Below are positions 46,901-59,625 of a DNA stretch of 64,000 nt, one piece after another. Under the pieces are notes generated by a model. That model made no database searches, was not told where the DNA came from, and saw only the letters and a list, made by a program, of their open reading frames with translations. Position 1 is the first letter of the stretch, and each line of letters starts with the position of its first letter. Position numbers and translations under genes: made by a program. This stretch comes from Paracamarosporium sp. OC-R06-R3 (Eukaryota > Ascomycota > Dothideomycetes > Pleosporales > Didymosphaeriaceae). Location: NCBI GenBank assembly GCA_019828545.1, contig JACVRA010000180.1, forward strand, positions 124,001 through 188,000. The letters run 5' to 3'.

Positions 46901-47990
46901 TCACCCCTCGACGGGTATAAAATCAGGGTACCGACCGCCAGCGATTTCGAATTTCTTCAATGTTTCCTGTAGCTTAGACAACTCGTCCACTGTAAGTTCA
47001 GCCTTCTTTGCGTTCTCTATAACACGTTCCGAGGTGGTAGCTCCTGGGATAGGAATCACGACCGGTGAGCCGTTCCCTTTCGCTATTGTCCAGCCAACTG
47101 CCAGCTGTGCAGGCGTGACGCCCTTGACTTTGGCAATCTCGGCAACCTGTTCGGCAAGTTGAACATTGATGGGAAACGTATCAGGCTGGAAACGTGGGAA
47201 ATGTCGCAGAAGACTGTCTTTGGGAACATCATCGAGGGTTTTGAATTGGCCAGTAAGAAAGCCACGGCCCATGGGAGAGTATGCCACAAGAGGGATGTCT
47301 AGCTCTGCAGCTGCAGCTGCGACCCCATTCTCGAAGATGTCGGTAGAGAAGCTTCAGAAGTCAGTATCAAAGAATATACGGCCCGGATTCATGTACACAC
47401 AGAGAAAGCTCAGCTTCCACAGAAGCGATTTTCGTAATCTTTGCAGCTTCACGGATAGTCGCCGCCTTGACCTCCGATAGCCCAATACCACCGATCTTCC
47501 CAGTCTGCACATACTCCTTTTCTAGAACGTTCAGCGTTACGTTCAGAGGCGTATTTGGATCAATGCGGCCAGGTTCGAAAAGATCGATCTTCTTGCGTCC
47601 TTTCAGCAGCTGGATACAGTTGTCGACCGACGCTCGGACTGCTTCAGGCGAACCATCTGGGGTTACACCTTGAGGACCGGCAGCTCCTTTGATACTCAAT
47701 ACCACCTTTTCTGCATCTTCGGGGTACTTGGAAAAATATTGCTCCAACAAGGTCAAGCTGTTGTTGTCTGCTGGACCGTAGAATTCGGCACCGTTCCACA
47801 AATTTACTCCATTGTTGAGTGCTGTCTTAAGAACATTGATGGCGTCCTCCGTGGGAATAGGATTCGCACGCCATGTAAATCCTTATAAAGAATTAGTTGA
47901 AATTTTCGTTATCCCGGATGTTTCAAGATAATACTTACCCATAAGGCCCAAGCCAATGGGACCTACTTCTTTTCCTACGATGGTCGGCAT
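46901..47990 (-). CDS. Aldo/keto reductase, pyridoxal-reductase-like
   Basis: NADPH-dependent reductase of the AKR superfamily, closest in pattern to fungal pyridoxal reductase (Plr1, AKR8), which reduces pyridoxal to pyridoxine in the cytosol. Three exons: 47990-47939, 47881-47401 and 47351-46901, with introns of 57 and 49 nt, giving 327 residues. Splicing yields GLMGFTWRANPIPTEDA at the start and AELSLFSTDIFENG in the middle. Active-site residues are visible: Tyr in NGAEFYGP and Lys in LSIKGA. VAYSPMGRGFLTG and the C-terminal PGATTSERVIENAK form the NADPH-binding segment. The second donor is GTGTGT, chosen because it alone keeps the frame. Substrate assignment within the AKR family is less certain than the family itself. 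Confidence 0.87.
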
Positions 47991-49477
47991 AGCAGATGAG
48001 TTATGAAGAATGAATCATGTATCGTGGTTTGTATATTGAAGATACAGCTTCTAGTATGCTTCAAGACTGATATTTATAGGAGCCAGGTTACCTGCCTCTT
48101 GGGGAAACTGTTGATTGGCGGCTACTGCACCCTCGAGCCTGGAGGATTTGGATTGTGACCAACTGCATATAATAAACCAAAGCGAGCTCACTTGCAGCTC
48201 ACCTAACTACCTAAACCTATGAGATCACACATATTTCATGTGTTTCTTTCCTGTTCACATTAGTGTAGCCTTAGAGAATGCGTTGTGAAGCGTTCAAGCA
48301 CTCCTCTTGCCTTTCAAACCGAACCATCAAACTGCCCGTATGCCAACAAAATCGACCGTAGAACCTTCTTTTTGCAATTTTAGGATCTCGGAATGGTATT
48401 GGAACCGCTTACCAATGTGTTAACATCAGCGATTGTCGCCTACATTCTATTGGTTCTAATTCGACTACGCCGCCAACCTACCGCGAGCGATAAGTCGAGC
48501 CAATTGAATACCCTCCACTTTCTTGGCGACTCTTAGCAGGGCGAGTTACCAAGCAAAATCTGCTCATTTGTAAGGAATACGAGCGTACTGCATGTGAGGG
48601 TAGAGACCGTGCAAATCGAAGCTCTATGGAAACTTATGATATCTTGGCCATCCTCACGCCTCCGACGCTCAGAGGTCACAAAATTCCGTTTATGCGGAAA
48701 AAAGACACTCTTTGTTCATAGATATGCTAGTAGGAGATATATGCTCTGAGAAAATGTTGTCGTTGCTGCGCTAGCGCAAGAGACTCAATATTGTAGACAC
48801 CTACATCATAACACCAAGGCTCCAATAACGAATACTAATGTACAGTATGTATTGTTCCATGCTGTTTGTTCGTAACTTGTAACTTAGAACCTCGGAATTA
48901 TTTTTGGTCGTTCACAAAGGACGATGTCTCTTTGCAAGTTTATGGAATACCACTATTAGGCTTTCATACGTCATCGCAGTCGTTGATTTTCTACATATGA
49001 TCTTGCTTGCAACGCTTTCTCGTTCAAAATACTTCAATACCAACAACAACAATAACAACTTACACATGAAGAGCTTTCGCGTACGTTTCCGCTAGTTATA
49101 GGAGCATGTACGCTAACTAGCACTGGATAAAAGAATTCCATGATGGCTTCGATTATAGTTGTCCCCAGCAAAGTTGAGGAGGACGTCTCCAGTCATTTCC
49201 ATTGTGGTGCGAGGGACGCGGGCCCTCCTGGACAGATAATCGAGCCGATGAATATAATCAAGGTCATTGGGAATGACAGAGCCGACATTCTCATTATTTA
49301 TTTCACTATTAAAAGTCATAGGAATGCTAGTACGAGAACAGCCGTGTCAACTATGCTCTAATCCCGCATCACTCCTTCCTACTTTTACGATACTCCTGCA
49401 CAACCCAGGAAGTACCACCGAATAACTTCCTCTCTTATACATTCCACTTACTAAAACACTGTTTTCCAACAAACGAA
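47991..49477. other. Intergenic region, 1.5 kb
   Basis: Divergent promoters of the reductase and of the membrane protein gene. It holds a short membrane-anchor frame at 48393-48536 and an AAC-rich microsatellite near 49043-49060. No complete gene. Confidence 0.45.
48393..48536 (+). pseudogene. Short membrane-anchor frame, possible gene remnant
   Basis: ATG-initiated 47-residue frame: a hydrophobic segment (about residues 8-23) followed by RLRR and a polar tail. This is the layout of a cytochrome P450 N-terminal anchor, but no P450 body follows and the frame stops at 48534. It could be a small membrane peptide, a first exon or a remnant. Confidence 0.22.
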
Positions 49478-50164
49478 ATGTCGAACAACTTTCTGCTCGC
49501 CTCCAACAACCCTTTCAATCACACTGATAACCCCACAGAGATGCATCAAACAGACGCCACCGAAGTGCTCGCCGACTATCGCGATCCAAACCATCCCCTA
49601 GCTCCTGTTGACCTCGAACTACAAGTGAGCAAGGATAAACACAAATGGACAAACAAAAAGATCACCTGCACCGCCATTGGTTTTGCAATACTTCTGATTG
49701 CACTCGTTGGTGCCTTTCTTGTCGGCACGAGGACGTCCCACAATCGTCAGACGGTTCCGTCATTGAATGTCCATAATGCGACAACTACGATCACTCCAAA
49801 AACAACAACCACGTTAGCAAGCACAGAAACGCTACACAACACAACTTTGACTAAATGGATTACAATTACGCCTATCGTCTTTGCCCCACCGACTTCTAGT
49901 AAGACGCCCACAGACATCGCTACGACAGTACCGTTTGTTGCACCTCTACGTCCCACATCGAATCTTGAGTTGCCGGCATATACCATGGTCCCGACAGGTA
50001 TTGAGGAGACTGACGGAAAGTGCATCGTGGTCGGCTCGTTTGGTGCGAAAGATATTTGCGAATACCATTGCATTCCTGTCGATGATGGAAAATTGCAGAA
50101 TTGTGATCTGAGGAACGGGCAGTGGACGTGTCTGAAATGTGACACTGCATGGCTAGACGGGTGA
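49478..50164 (+). CDS. Single-pass membrane protein with cysteine-rich ectodomain
   Basis: A 228-residue intron-free protein of unknown family. A polar cytosolic N-terminus of 62 residues ends in a Lys-rich stretch (KDKHKWTNKK), then one strong transmembrane helix (about 64-83), then a Thr/Pro-rich, glycosylation-prone stalk (about 95-170 with NAT and NTT sequons) and a compact C-terminal part with six cysteines (about 183-223) ending CLKCDTAWLDG. By the positive-inside rule the C-terminus is outside. The design resembles fungal surface receptors or effector-like membrane proteins, but I see no known domain. Confidence 0.65.
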   Translation: MSNNFLLASNNPFNHTDNPTEMHQTDATEVLADYRDPNHPLAPVDLELQVSKDKHKWTNKKITCTAIGFAILLIALVGAFLVGTRTSHNRQTVPSLNVHNATTTITPKTTTTLASTETLHNTTLTKWITITPIVFAPPTSSKTPTDIATTVPFVAPLRPTSNLELPAYTMVPTGIEETDGKCIVVGSFGAKDICEYHCIPVDDGKLQNCDLRNGQWTCLKCDTAWLDG

Positions 50165-50465
50165 AGCGCATGGACGAGCGGAAAACACCAACCACTTTGG
50201 AGATGATATTGACTGAATATCTGCTTAGATGTCTGTATTACAAAAGCAACTTGTATTTACATATTTCGTTGATGGTATCCCTTGTTGTTAAATCATTCAC
50301 ATCTGATTACAATTGTAGTTTGTAGTTTGTAAACGGTGCAAAGCATGGTTTAAAAGTGAAATATCTGCGACATACATATAACGTTTGAAACGCCTTGATA
50401 AACGCCCTAAGCAATGCCACTCCAGATAGAAACACCGTAATGCAACGAAAGAGAGACGGGCATCT
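50165..50465. other. Short convergent intergenic region
   Basis: 301 bp between the convergent membrane-protein and F-box genes. AT-rich 3' sequence only. Confidence 0.5.
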
Positions 50466-52006
50466 TCACTCATCCATCCAATCGTCACTGTCCTGTCCAT
50501 CTTCGCCATTTCCACTCGCAGACTCTCTGACCTTCCAGAACGCCGTTGGTCCGGCCGGTCCATGCAGATCGAAACTCTTGTCGTACCAGACACCCACGAC
50601 ACCCCGCCTAGACCGCAACCCGCCAACCTGTATTGCCTCGCTGCGCCAGCGTTCTTCATCACTGATCCGAATTAGATCTTGCAGATGCCTCTCACGAAAA
50701 CAGTACTCACCCATTGAAAATCCAAACCGTGCTCCATCTCACATCACCCTCAGCTGTAACTCTCACGCACCCTCGTATACTAGAATTAGCATTTGCATCC
50801 ATGTTCGTATCTACTGCGCGCGCCTTGCCACTAAAGTGCACCACAGGCATTGTCTGATCGTCGTTCTTGCCTGGCGCAGTGATGGCCGTTACTTCTAGCC
50901 GCATCAAAATGTGGCGAATTGCCTCTTCCATTGTAATGGGTGGATAAGGTTTTGTCTCCGGTGTTCTTACAGCCGCAGTGCTGAAATTAAAGTGATAAAG
51001 GTCATCATAATCTAGAAAACAGACTACTCGCGCCCAGATGCCGGAGACGTTGTACGGATCTTGCAGGTCAAGCGGCAGACTCGGTGCCGTAATGAAGCTT
51101 GGTGGTGAGGGTAAAGAGATACTGGGAGGTAGGTCTGTAAGCCGGTTCGTGAAAATGTTGGCGAAAGGTGTAGACCACGGCAGCGCGAAGCGATCCATGT
51201 AGCGTCGTGAGCAGAGCCCATTGTTGTACCCTAGCACTACCATGATACTTTCAATGAGCTCCCAATCTACACGCATGCTTCCATCGTTGCGGAAAGGACC
51301 CCAGCGCGAGCGCTTCGTATAGTTCCGCAGATCGTAGACACGTGACCTAGCAAACGGATGTGTAGACAGAGTGCGTCGACCGGTCGTAGTGTTGGGTATA
51401 CCGTACATGCAATGAAGCTTTGCGCTGTGTTGGCGATCTTCTAGGTTGGGCGCTTGGGATTGAAACTCTGTGCCCGCTCGATCATAAAGAGAAGATTTGT
51501 GCAAGAACGTGTCAGCATTTTGGGTGTTGGAAAAGAGGTTCGCGAGCTCTTTCCTGTTGAGCGATGAGTCATCGTGTTCTGAGCCGGTGCTGATCAGGGT
51601 GTTGACGGTCTCGAGCACGAAGTCAAAGTTCTCGGTCTGTGTACATGTTAGCGGTAAGTATTATATCACATGTCTGGTGGAATGAACGCGACCTTAAGTT
51701 CTAAGTCCTGCGACTGGAGAATCTTCCGACATCTGACGATCTGTTGTAGCTCTGCGATCCAATTTGGTTCTGGGTCTGTTGGCTTCTTTCGAGGATTATC
51801 CTACGATACGTTAGCGAACGTTACCCAAAGCCTAACATCCTGCAGCTTACGAAGTTCCTCAAATAATGGGCCTTGTACAGCCTTTCATTGCCTTTAATGA
51901 AATGATTGAACCCAACAGACGTCTGCGCCAAAGCAGCCAAATCCTCAGGTTCCACCTCTTCCAAGATCTTAATGAGAACATCGTAGTATAGCTCTAAGAG
52001 CTCCAT
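50466..52006 (-). CDS. F-box-like protein
   Basis: Probable substrate receptor of an SCF ubiquitin ligase, or a related F-box protein. Four exons: 52006-51851, 51800-51693, 51636-50711 and 50661-50466, with introns of 50, 56 and 49 nt, all GT-AG and phase-consistent, giving 461 residues. The first 50 residues follow the F-box pattern: a YYDVLIKILEEVEPEDLAAL helix, then AQTSVGFNHFIKG and LYKAHYLRNF. The remainder has no repeat such as LRR or WD40 that I can see, but holds W-rich blocks (SRWGPFRNDGSMRVDW; DVRWSTVWIFNGDEERWRSEAIQVGG; GVVGVWYDKSFDLHGPAG) typical of fungal F-box proteins of unknown target. The acidic tail ends SDDWMDE. Confidence 0.78.
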
Positions 52007-53403
52007 GTGGGAAGTCTGTGTTGAATGCTCACAGCAGCTTTCTATTAAAGAGGTGACAACACAGTCTCTTGCAAATTGAGTTACAAGTGTGAGGGGAAGG
52101 GAAGTGAAGTGAGTAAGAACGACGTTCAGCAGCGCACTAGTTCAATGATACTTAGTGCGCATGTGGGGGTCCCGCTACGGAGCTACCCACGGAGCTCCGC
52201 TAAGGCTGAAGAAGCGATCCACGTCCGCTGGATGTCAACAACGGACTAAGATCACGTATGGAAAGGCAGCCTGGACGTTGTGTACGAGTGGGGGTGTTGG
52301 TGGTGGGGTTCTGTATTTCAATGGCGTAGGGCCAGCCTGGCATGTGATTGGCTCGTGAAACTATTGGGCGCAGATCCGTAATCACGACCTCCACGGACGT
52401 ATCACCGATCCCAGAATCATCTTTCTTCCCGCAAGCCACTCCTTCATCATCAAGGATCTTTTTGGACTGGGTCATATTTCAGGCGTTGTACTCTGTTGGA
52501 TGTGTGGAAGTGTGCGGAATCCATGTGTCAGGGTCAGCCATGACATTGCAGCAACACCACGATGTCACTCTGAGTCTTAGCCTCATAATAGATCATAGCT
52601 CCACGGTGGCGGACGTCTACTATAGTTGAGTATAGTATCTTACTATGAATATCGATGATTACTGTTGGAGTGATCGTGAGGTCTGTTCTGGGATCTGGCC
52701 TTCGTGTAGGATTGTGTGGGATGGAGAGATGGAGTACGGATTGCGGATGGCGCTAGTGCAGCACATTGAATATTGAGTTTGTGCTTGTAGAGAAAAGGTG
52801 ACACTAGCGCCTTGAAGGAGGATCTAGCTGGCGTCTTCTGATGAGCATTACTTATCCTTGCAATGGAACTATTACTCCAGGTCTGTGACCTAACTAGGAC
52901 GGGGATGACTCTGAACGAAGGCTCTTATCCATGCAAAAGAAATGAATTTTCCGATATTCAGACTGAGTCCAGGCGGGCCTACAACTGTTCTGATGAACGT
53001 CCGCTCTCGCAATCTCCGAAGGCTTTACTTCGCAATCCATGCAATCTAGTAGTTGGAACATAATCGACTATACATGCTGAGCAAATGACTGAAATAATGA
53101 TAGGTTGCTTTGATCCCAGCAAGCGGGTCGAACGATTGCTGGTACACACCCATTTTCACAGCGTATGTGGATGTACTTCACGTCGTACGAGCCCTGCATT
53201 AAACAGGGCGCCTGCTTGTGAAAGGAGACAAAATTGAATACCATCAACACGAAACTTAAGGTGTATTGTATTTTACACAAGCCTACAGCCCTCGTCATAT
53301 CGTCACTTCGTCAATATCATCACCCAATCTTTACCAATACATCTTCCCTGCTTAGGTACTGTTACAGCTTCTCTCGCCTTGGTTTTTTCTCTGCCTGTGT
53401 GAG
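52007..53403. other. Intergenic, no supported gene
   Basis: 1.4 kb containing the F-box promoter and the 3' side of msrB. Frames up to 93 codons show no conserved features. Confidence 0.45.
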
Positions 53404-54063
53404 TCACTCCTTCTTATCCTCCGGGCTAAAATCAATCGAGACACTGTTTACGCAATGTCTCTCGTCTTTGGGGTTCCCAAACTTCTCGCCCTTGAAGATA
53501 TGTCCTAGATGTCCTCCGCAGTTGTTACACACGATCTCCGTTCTCATCATACCCAGACTAGGATCCGACCGCTGCCCCACAGCATCTGGGAATGCGTCCC
53601 AGAAGGCAGGCCACCCGCATCCGGAATCAAACTTATGATTTGCTTTGTAGAGCGGTGCATTGCACCCTGTGCATGTATACACGCCGGCATCCGGGTAGTG
53701 TTTGTCAAACTTGCCAGAGCCTGGTGGTTCGGTGCCCTTCTTGCGGAGAATGCGAAATTGTTCTATGAGCGACACGCGTTAGCCTGTGCCAATGGGTGAG
53801 CGCATAGGTGGAGCGCAATACGACATACCTGGTGATAGCTGAGCCTGCCACTCTCCCTCCGTCTTCTGTACCGGGTAGTTTGTGTTGTCTGCCATCTTCG
53901 TGCCGAAAAGTGCGCCGAGGAACGGGATGTTGGGCATGGAACGGACAAGAGTCGCGCGATGGGTCGAGCTGTAGATGCCACGAGCTGGATTCGCTGCTCG
54001 GAAGGTGGTATTCGTAAAGGTGTGGAAGGTGTGAATGAGAGCCGGGATGGATGGGAAACGCAT
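53404..54063 (-). CDS. msrB: Peptide-methionine (R)-S-oxide reductase
   Basis: Repairs oxidised methionine (R-sulfoxide) in proteins, using thioredoxin. Two exons, 54063-53829 and 53762-53404, with a 66-nt intron, give 197 residues; splicing forms LSPEQFRILRKKGTEPP. Zinc is bound by two C-x2-C pairs (Cys109/112 and Cys157/160). The catalytic Cys182 lies in RHCVN, and HFGCGWPAF-type sequence (DSGCGWPAF) is present. The first 56 residues are Arg/Ser/Thr-rich without acids and look like a mitochondrial presequence. An inner ATG (MADNTNYPV) matches a cytosolic start, so dual targeting by alternative starts is possible. Confidence 0.93.
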
Positions 54064-54788
54064 CAAGAGGATATATACGTGGTTCGGGTTGAGGGGGATA
54101 AGGAATCAATTGTTTCGCTGTGTAGGTGATTATGGAATCTGAGGCGGGGAGCTTGCGCCACCACCGCGCATCGCGATTTGGAATTGCGTCATGATTCGCT
54201 GGAAACGAACACTCTCCCACCCTGGTAAATCAATGCTTTTCAAAGCAAGCCAGTAATTGTTCCCACGCCTGACAGTATTTCAGTTCTCACGTCGGTTTAG
54301 AAACACGGTGAGAACACCTGTGTCCGGGCGCCTAGGTGCAACCATGCTCACGTGATATGCTTATTCAGCACTCTGCTCCACAGCGCTGCGCTACTCGCTG
54401 CTCACAGTTGTCCAGCCCTGACCAGTCTATCTTCTACCCATGTAGCTGTACCTTTGTGCCGCCATGAAACAACAATCCCTATGCCATGATGTTTTTTGCT
54501 TGCACTATCTTAGGCAGGCGATTCTCGCACGCGGCTACGGGAATTCGGCCGACCAACGCCCACACCAAAACTGCAAGTGACGAACAAGGGCCCTCGCCTA
54601 TGGCACTGCACGCCAATGAGAGCGCATGCTATCTCCATTCCGAATTGTCTTACTCCGAAGTGGGTCATGTATCTTCTCAGTGAACGACTGCTTTCCTTTT
54701 AATTCTCATCCCTCGCCTTGTTTTTGAATTGTCGCGCAGTAGACAATATCCCGTCTGCTTTGGTGCTCTGACATTAAATCGACTACCG
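54064..54788. other. Divergent promoter region
   Basis: 725 bp between the divergent msrB and MFS genes. No gene is seen. It presumably carries both promoters. Confidence 0.5.
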
Positions 54789-56811
54789 ATGAGTGGCAAA
54801 TCTACGCTCGCGGATCAATTCGCCGAGTCGACCACAACAGAATCATCACCTATTGAGATAACACACAAAGCTGTGTCGTCACGAAGTGGAGGTCTAGAAA
54901 GCGCACTGGAAGAAGATGCCAATCTCTTAGGACAAGATGCGACAACGCGCGATCCTTCAACAAATCAATCTGAGATAGTCGAGAGTACTGCTTCGGGTGG
55001 TGAACGACGCAAGCGGCCGCGAGACCTTATCATTCAGACAAATGCAGAAGGTGGAATCGCTCTGCCTCATGTTGATGAGACAGAGCAGGCTGAGGCAGTA
55101 AAAGAGAAGCCTGTAACATGGCTGTCGCTTCCGCGGAAAGACCAGTTAGCTGTCCTCACCCTAGCTCGCCTCAGTGAACCTCTCACTCAGACCTCACTTG
55201 GTTCATACATCTTCTACCAACTCAGGTCCTTTGATCCTAGCCTGCCGGATTCGACTATTGCCTACCAAGCTGGAATTTTGCATGCTGCTTTCCCCGGCGC
55301 TCAATTCTTGACTGCAATACTTTGGGGGCGCTTTGCGGATGCCGAATATGGTGGTCGGAAGCGCGCCATCTCGCTCGGTTTGCTGGGTACGATGATCTCT
55401 ATTATAGGATTCGGTTTCTCGCACAGCTTCCAGACGGCACTATTCTTTCGTTGCCTTGGTGGAGTGCTGAATGGCAACGTGGGAGTAATGAGGACGATGA
55501 TCTCCGAGATCATTAAAGAAAAGAAGTATCAGAGCAGAGCATTTTTGTTATTGCCTATGACATTTAACATTGGCGTTATCATAGGACCGATACTTGGTAA
55601 GCTGTTCTTCTGATGTGATGTATTCGGTGGGCTAACGCGAAGAAGGTGGCGTACTGGCTGATCCTGTGGGTAGCTACCCATCCGTATTTGGACCTGGATC
55701 ACTGCTCGGTGGTAAAGAAGGGGTTCGATGGATGACAAAATCGCCGTATGCTTTACCAAATCTAATCAGCGCTGTCTTTCTCTTTACGGCTACTTTAGGC
55801 ATCGTCTTGTTTCTCGAAGAAACTAGCGAGCTTTGCAAAGACAAACCAGACCGAGGTCTACGTTTAGGGCGCTGGATCCAGCGCAGAATTCTCCGGCAAA
55901 GGTTTGCAGAAGACCATATGTATGTCGCTATACCTAGCGATGAATATACAGCGGCGTCGGCTGTCGAGATGCAACCTACTCCAACATCAGCACATCCGAA
56001 TACACCCTCTTTTCGCACCAAACAAAGTACCGTGGGTAGATCAAAGCTACCCTTTCGACGCATGTGGACACCAAATGTGCTCATCACGCTGTTATCTCAT
56101 GGCCTCATGGCTATGCATGTGGGAACTTTCAACCCTCTCTGGTTCACCTACCTGTCTGCTCCACGATACGACCCGGAACACCCTCATCCGCCCGGTTTCA
56201 AACCTCATGGCTTCCTGCATTTCACTGGTGGCATGGCGCTCCCACCTCCGCGCATTGGTCTCGCTCTTGCAATTCTAGGCGTCATTGGCATAACGTTGCA
56301 ACTCTTCCTGTATCCAGGACTTAGCGCCCGGCTAGGAACAGCGCGTAGTTATCGGATCTTCCTCGTGTTGTTCCCTATTGCATACTTCATTGCACCCTTT
56401 CTCAGTATCGTGCCCAGCACGTCGAAGCCTCCAGCAGGAGTTTCTGGTGCGTTCATCTGGATAGCGATAACATGTGTCCTATTCGTTCAAGTACTGGCTC
56501 GAACATTTGCATTGCCGTGTACAGCGATTCTTATCAACAATTGCTGCCCCCACCCTTCTGTCCTTGGTACTATGCACGGCGTAGGGCAGTCTGTGTCCAG
56601 TTTTACAAGGACGCTTGGCCCGGTGGTGTTTGGCTGGGTACTGGGAAAAGGTTTAGATATTGGCATCGTCACGTTAGGGTGGTGGAGTCTTGCATGCGTG
56701 GCAGTACTTGGAAGCATCGCGGCGCAGTTTGTAAGAGAAGGAGATGGGCACGAAATACTGCTCGAAGGAGAAGTGCGCGATGAAAATGGGACAGTACGAC
56801 GTATTGAATAA
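54789..56811 (+). CDS. MFS transporter (DHA1/ZIFL-like)
   Basis: Twelve-TM major facilitator. Two exons, 54789-55596 and 55646-56811, joined over a 49-nt intron with a GCTAAC branch site, give 657 residues. Splicing restores GPILGGVLADPVGSYPSVFG, a family landmark. A long polar N-terminus of about 115 residues precedes TM1 (LTLARLSEPLTQTSLGSYIFY). ILWGRFADAEYGGRKRAI is the motif A region and RCLGGVLNGNVGVMRTM follows. A large cytosolic loop (about 355-425) separates the two halves. The pattern matches fungal transporters annotated as zinc-induced-facilitator-like or MFS multidrug proteins. Substrate unknown. The ATG at 54789 is preferred because upstream starts in frame are not ATG. Confidence 0.88.
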
Positions 56812-57137
56812 GGCTGATTTAGCACTGACTTCCCACGACGGCGTGAAGGGTATCTGCACGACTTCACATATAATAGAAAGCAGTATTCAACAAGATGAAG
56901 GATTCCATCTGAGTTGTGTCAAGCGCGCCTTCCCACGCAAAGCTTCGAAACGGCACACTTTTGCTTTTGGCTTTCTCTCCGATCGTGCTGCCCAGTTCAT
57001 ACGCTTGCATCCAAGTTTCAGATGCGGATCATTTACTCGACATTACCCAAGGCTTAAATCGAACCAGCATGCATTTTTTTTTGTCAACTACATCGAAAAT
57101 GAGGATAGGGTCGACAATAGGGAAGAGATTGATGCAC
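56812..57137. other. Short convergent intergenic region
   Basis: 326 bp between convergent MFS and HsbA-like genes. It contains a T-run near 57075 and 3' UTR-like sequence. Confidence 0.5.
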
Positions 57138-57748
57138 CTAGCTTCCCTCGTATACAGCTATCGCTCCGTCAAACGCCTCGTCAATAATGCCCTTCCCCAA
57201 TCCCAGAAGCCCCGCGCTTGCAGGTACTACTTTGTTCGTCACAGCATCAATCAACTCATCCGTATGTGCCTTCAGGACCTTCAAGTCGAGTAGTACAATT
57301 GGCGACTCAAGTGTTTTCTTGAACACTTCGTACTACGCCATGCATGCGTCAGCTTCGTATCTATCACCGTTGTCTCTCATTACACAATACATACCTTCGC
57401 GCTTAACGCCGACAGGCTCGTCTGAATCGGTGCAATCAGTCCAGCCAACCCGCCCACAACACTGTTACTCTCTTCAGCCGTGAAGTTACCGCTTCGCTTC
57501 GTGATGAAGGTCGTCTTTAGTGTTGCGGCATCGAGAGAGGTCTCGGCGGTGATGACTGCCAGAGACTGCGGGAGCACGTGTAGTAGAGTGCCATCGAAGG
57601 CATTGACGGCTGTTGTTAGGGTTGTGAGAGAGGTATTGAGGGTATTGATTTGTTCGAGGACTTGAGGGGCCAGAGATGGGGCGGTGCGGGGTACGTGGGG
57701 AAGGGAGAGGGTGAATGGAAGGAGGGCGACAAAGAGTGCCAAACGCAT
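57138..57748 (-). CDS. HsbA-like hydrophobic surface-binding/cell-wall protein
   Basis: Secreted protein of the HsbA (hydrophobic surface binding protein A)/cell-wall galactomannoprotein family. In Aspergillus, HsbA adsorbs to hydrophobic surfaces and recruits cutinase-type esterases. Two exons, 57748-57395 and 57332-57138, with a 62-nt intron, give 182 residues, the usual size. The signal peptide is MRLALFVALLPFTLSLP. The mature part is all-helical and rich in Ala, Leu, Thr and Val, with VLEQINTLNTSLTTLTTAVNAF, GLAGLIAPIQTSLSALSAK and LLGLGKGIIDEAF, as expected. Both splice sites are phase 0. Confidence 0.85.
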
Positions 57749-59625
57749 TTTGAACAATCAGGTGGTACTCTGAAGGATGCAGGCTAATGAGCACGAGAGA
57801 AAGTGTCGAAAGCACTTTTAACACAAAAGCGACAAACGGATCTCGCGGTGTACTTATAGTTTATGAAAGGATCCATCGCCGACCTGTGATGTGTTGCTTG
57901 CGAGACTGCTAGGGTCGGACGTATATCAGTATGGAGAAGGTGCGCCCGTGAACGTAGATCAGGTATTTGATCATGAAGAGACTAGGGTGACCTGACTATT
58001 TACATCACCGTCTGTTATCATCCCAATAGTGATGCGATGAATTGCACACTTCAGCCGTTGAGCGCAACTTGCTTGCATGTGCCCGCACGTCAAACTCCAT
58101 ACCCAGCCAGCATCAGAGTCTGAACGTCCCGCTCAAGGCTCGTGAATGCGGAATTGGGGCGCCGAGGAGTAAGTTTGATGGAATGATCGGTTTCTTCGAA
58201 GATCTAGTTGCGTTCCTGGCTAAGGTGGATCCGTATAGCAGGGGTATATGCGGGGCCCCGCACATTCACAAGCTTCCATCAAGCTTTGACCGCCGAGCCG
58301 AGGCAAGCGTGCGTGAGTGTAGCGAAGCCGAGAACAGGGAGACTCCCTTAGATCCTAAATACCCTGCAGTCATATGATTGAGGACCTGTTTTGAAACGTA
58401 AGCTTTCGTCATGCACTTAGGATATCCCAGTACATGCTGTCGACATCCACAAACTAGTCGGTGTGGGTGGTGAAAGTAGCAATAATCCTCTATTCTCTCG
58501 CAATTAATCTGTCAGTTGGAACGAGTAAACCCATGAAGCAAATCGCCATCTGACTTCAGATATGTTTAAACATCAACAACACGCGTTCCACGAAGCTTCC
58601 AGGATTTATAACATCTTTGCGCCTCTTATTATTTGCCTTCTGCAAGATCCCCCTTTGGAATATGTTGCCTCGTGTCGTACCTTTATATCCCCGGTCCAAC
58701 ACCGTCTGCCTACGGCTTCCTCTCGTTTGCCAAATCAAGTCTCAACACCTGTTGCAAGACTGCCGAAATACGATTCTGACGGGCAATTTCGTTTTCTGTG
58801 CGGTTCTGAAGCATCCATGAATTGTCTTCGCGATCGTCGAAGAAACGTTGTATTTTATCATATGTTGGCTGCCGTGGCGGTGTCTGACTGTAGTACAATT
58901 AGCATTTCTAACTAGCCAGCCAGCACACAGCGCAATTACCTTGGTTCATTCTTCACACAGCTCTCATTCTTATGATTTCCAGACATTTTGTCTCTAAGCT
59001 GATAGAACCAACGTGAAGGAAGGCATGGTTTTGATGGGTTCTCCTCCTCTTAAACCGTGATTTCTGTCTTTACTTGTTCCATACTCTCAGCGTTCGACAT
59101 CACCACGGCAAAATTTCGTTTCGTAGTTCCACATCTTCGAGCTGTTGAGGAGCTTAGATTTCGCGAGGTTTGGTTCTCGCACAATTGCGCTGATGCGATA
59201 GCCCTAGTACAGACAAACTTCGACACATCCGCAGGCTGAAAGATGCGGGACGGTAGAACGCCATTTGGGGGCTACAAACAGTCTGTCAAATGAGAAAGAA
59301 AGTTCTGACAAAGGAGCGCTACTCGTTCGTCCAATACTTCGCTTCATTAATAACCCTGTCGGTGCCGCGTGCATGGCTGCATTGCATTGGCCTATCACGA
59401 TGCTTGATGGCTTGACCGGAAATCAGACAGCGCTACCTGGCATTCGCACATTCGTGCTCTTGCTAATGTAAGAGGGGATTATAGATGTTCCAACACGCAA
59501 AAGTTACCCACTCACAACACCGATACTTGTTCAATTGCGACTGTTTAGTCTGCGACGCGATTCGGCATCAATTACACATTTAGCACCCAGATTATATACG
59601 TACATTCTCTGCGTCGCGTTGCGCC
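57749..59625. other. Intergenic, 1.9 kb
   Basis: Divergent region between the HsbA-like gene and the zinc-finger gene. Short ATG frames (up to 117 codons) show no recognised feature. Confidence 0.45.
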
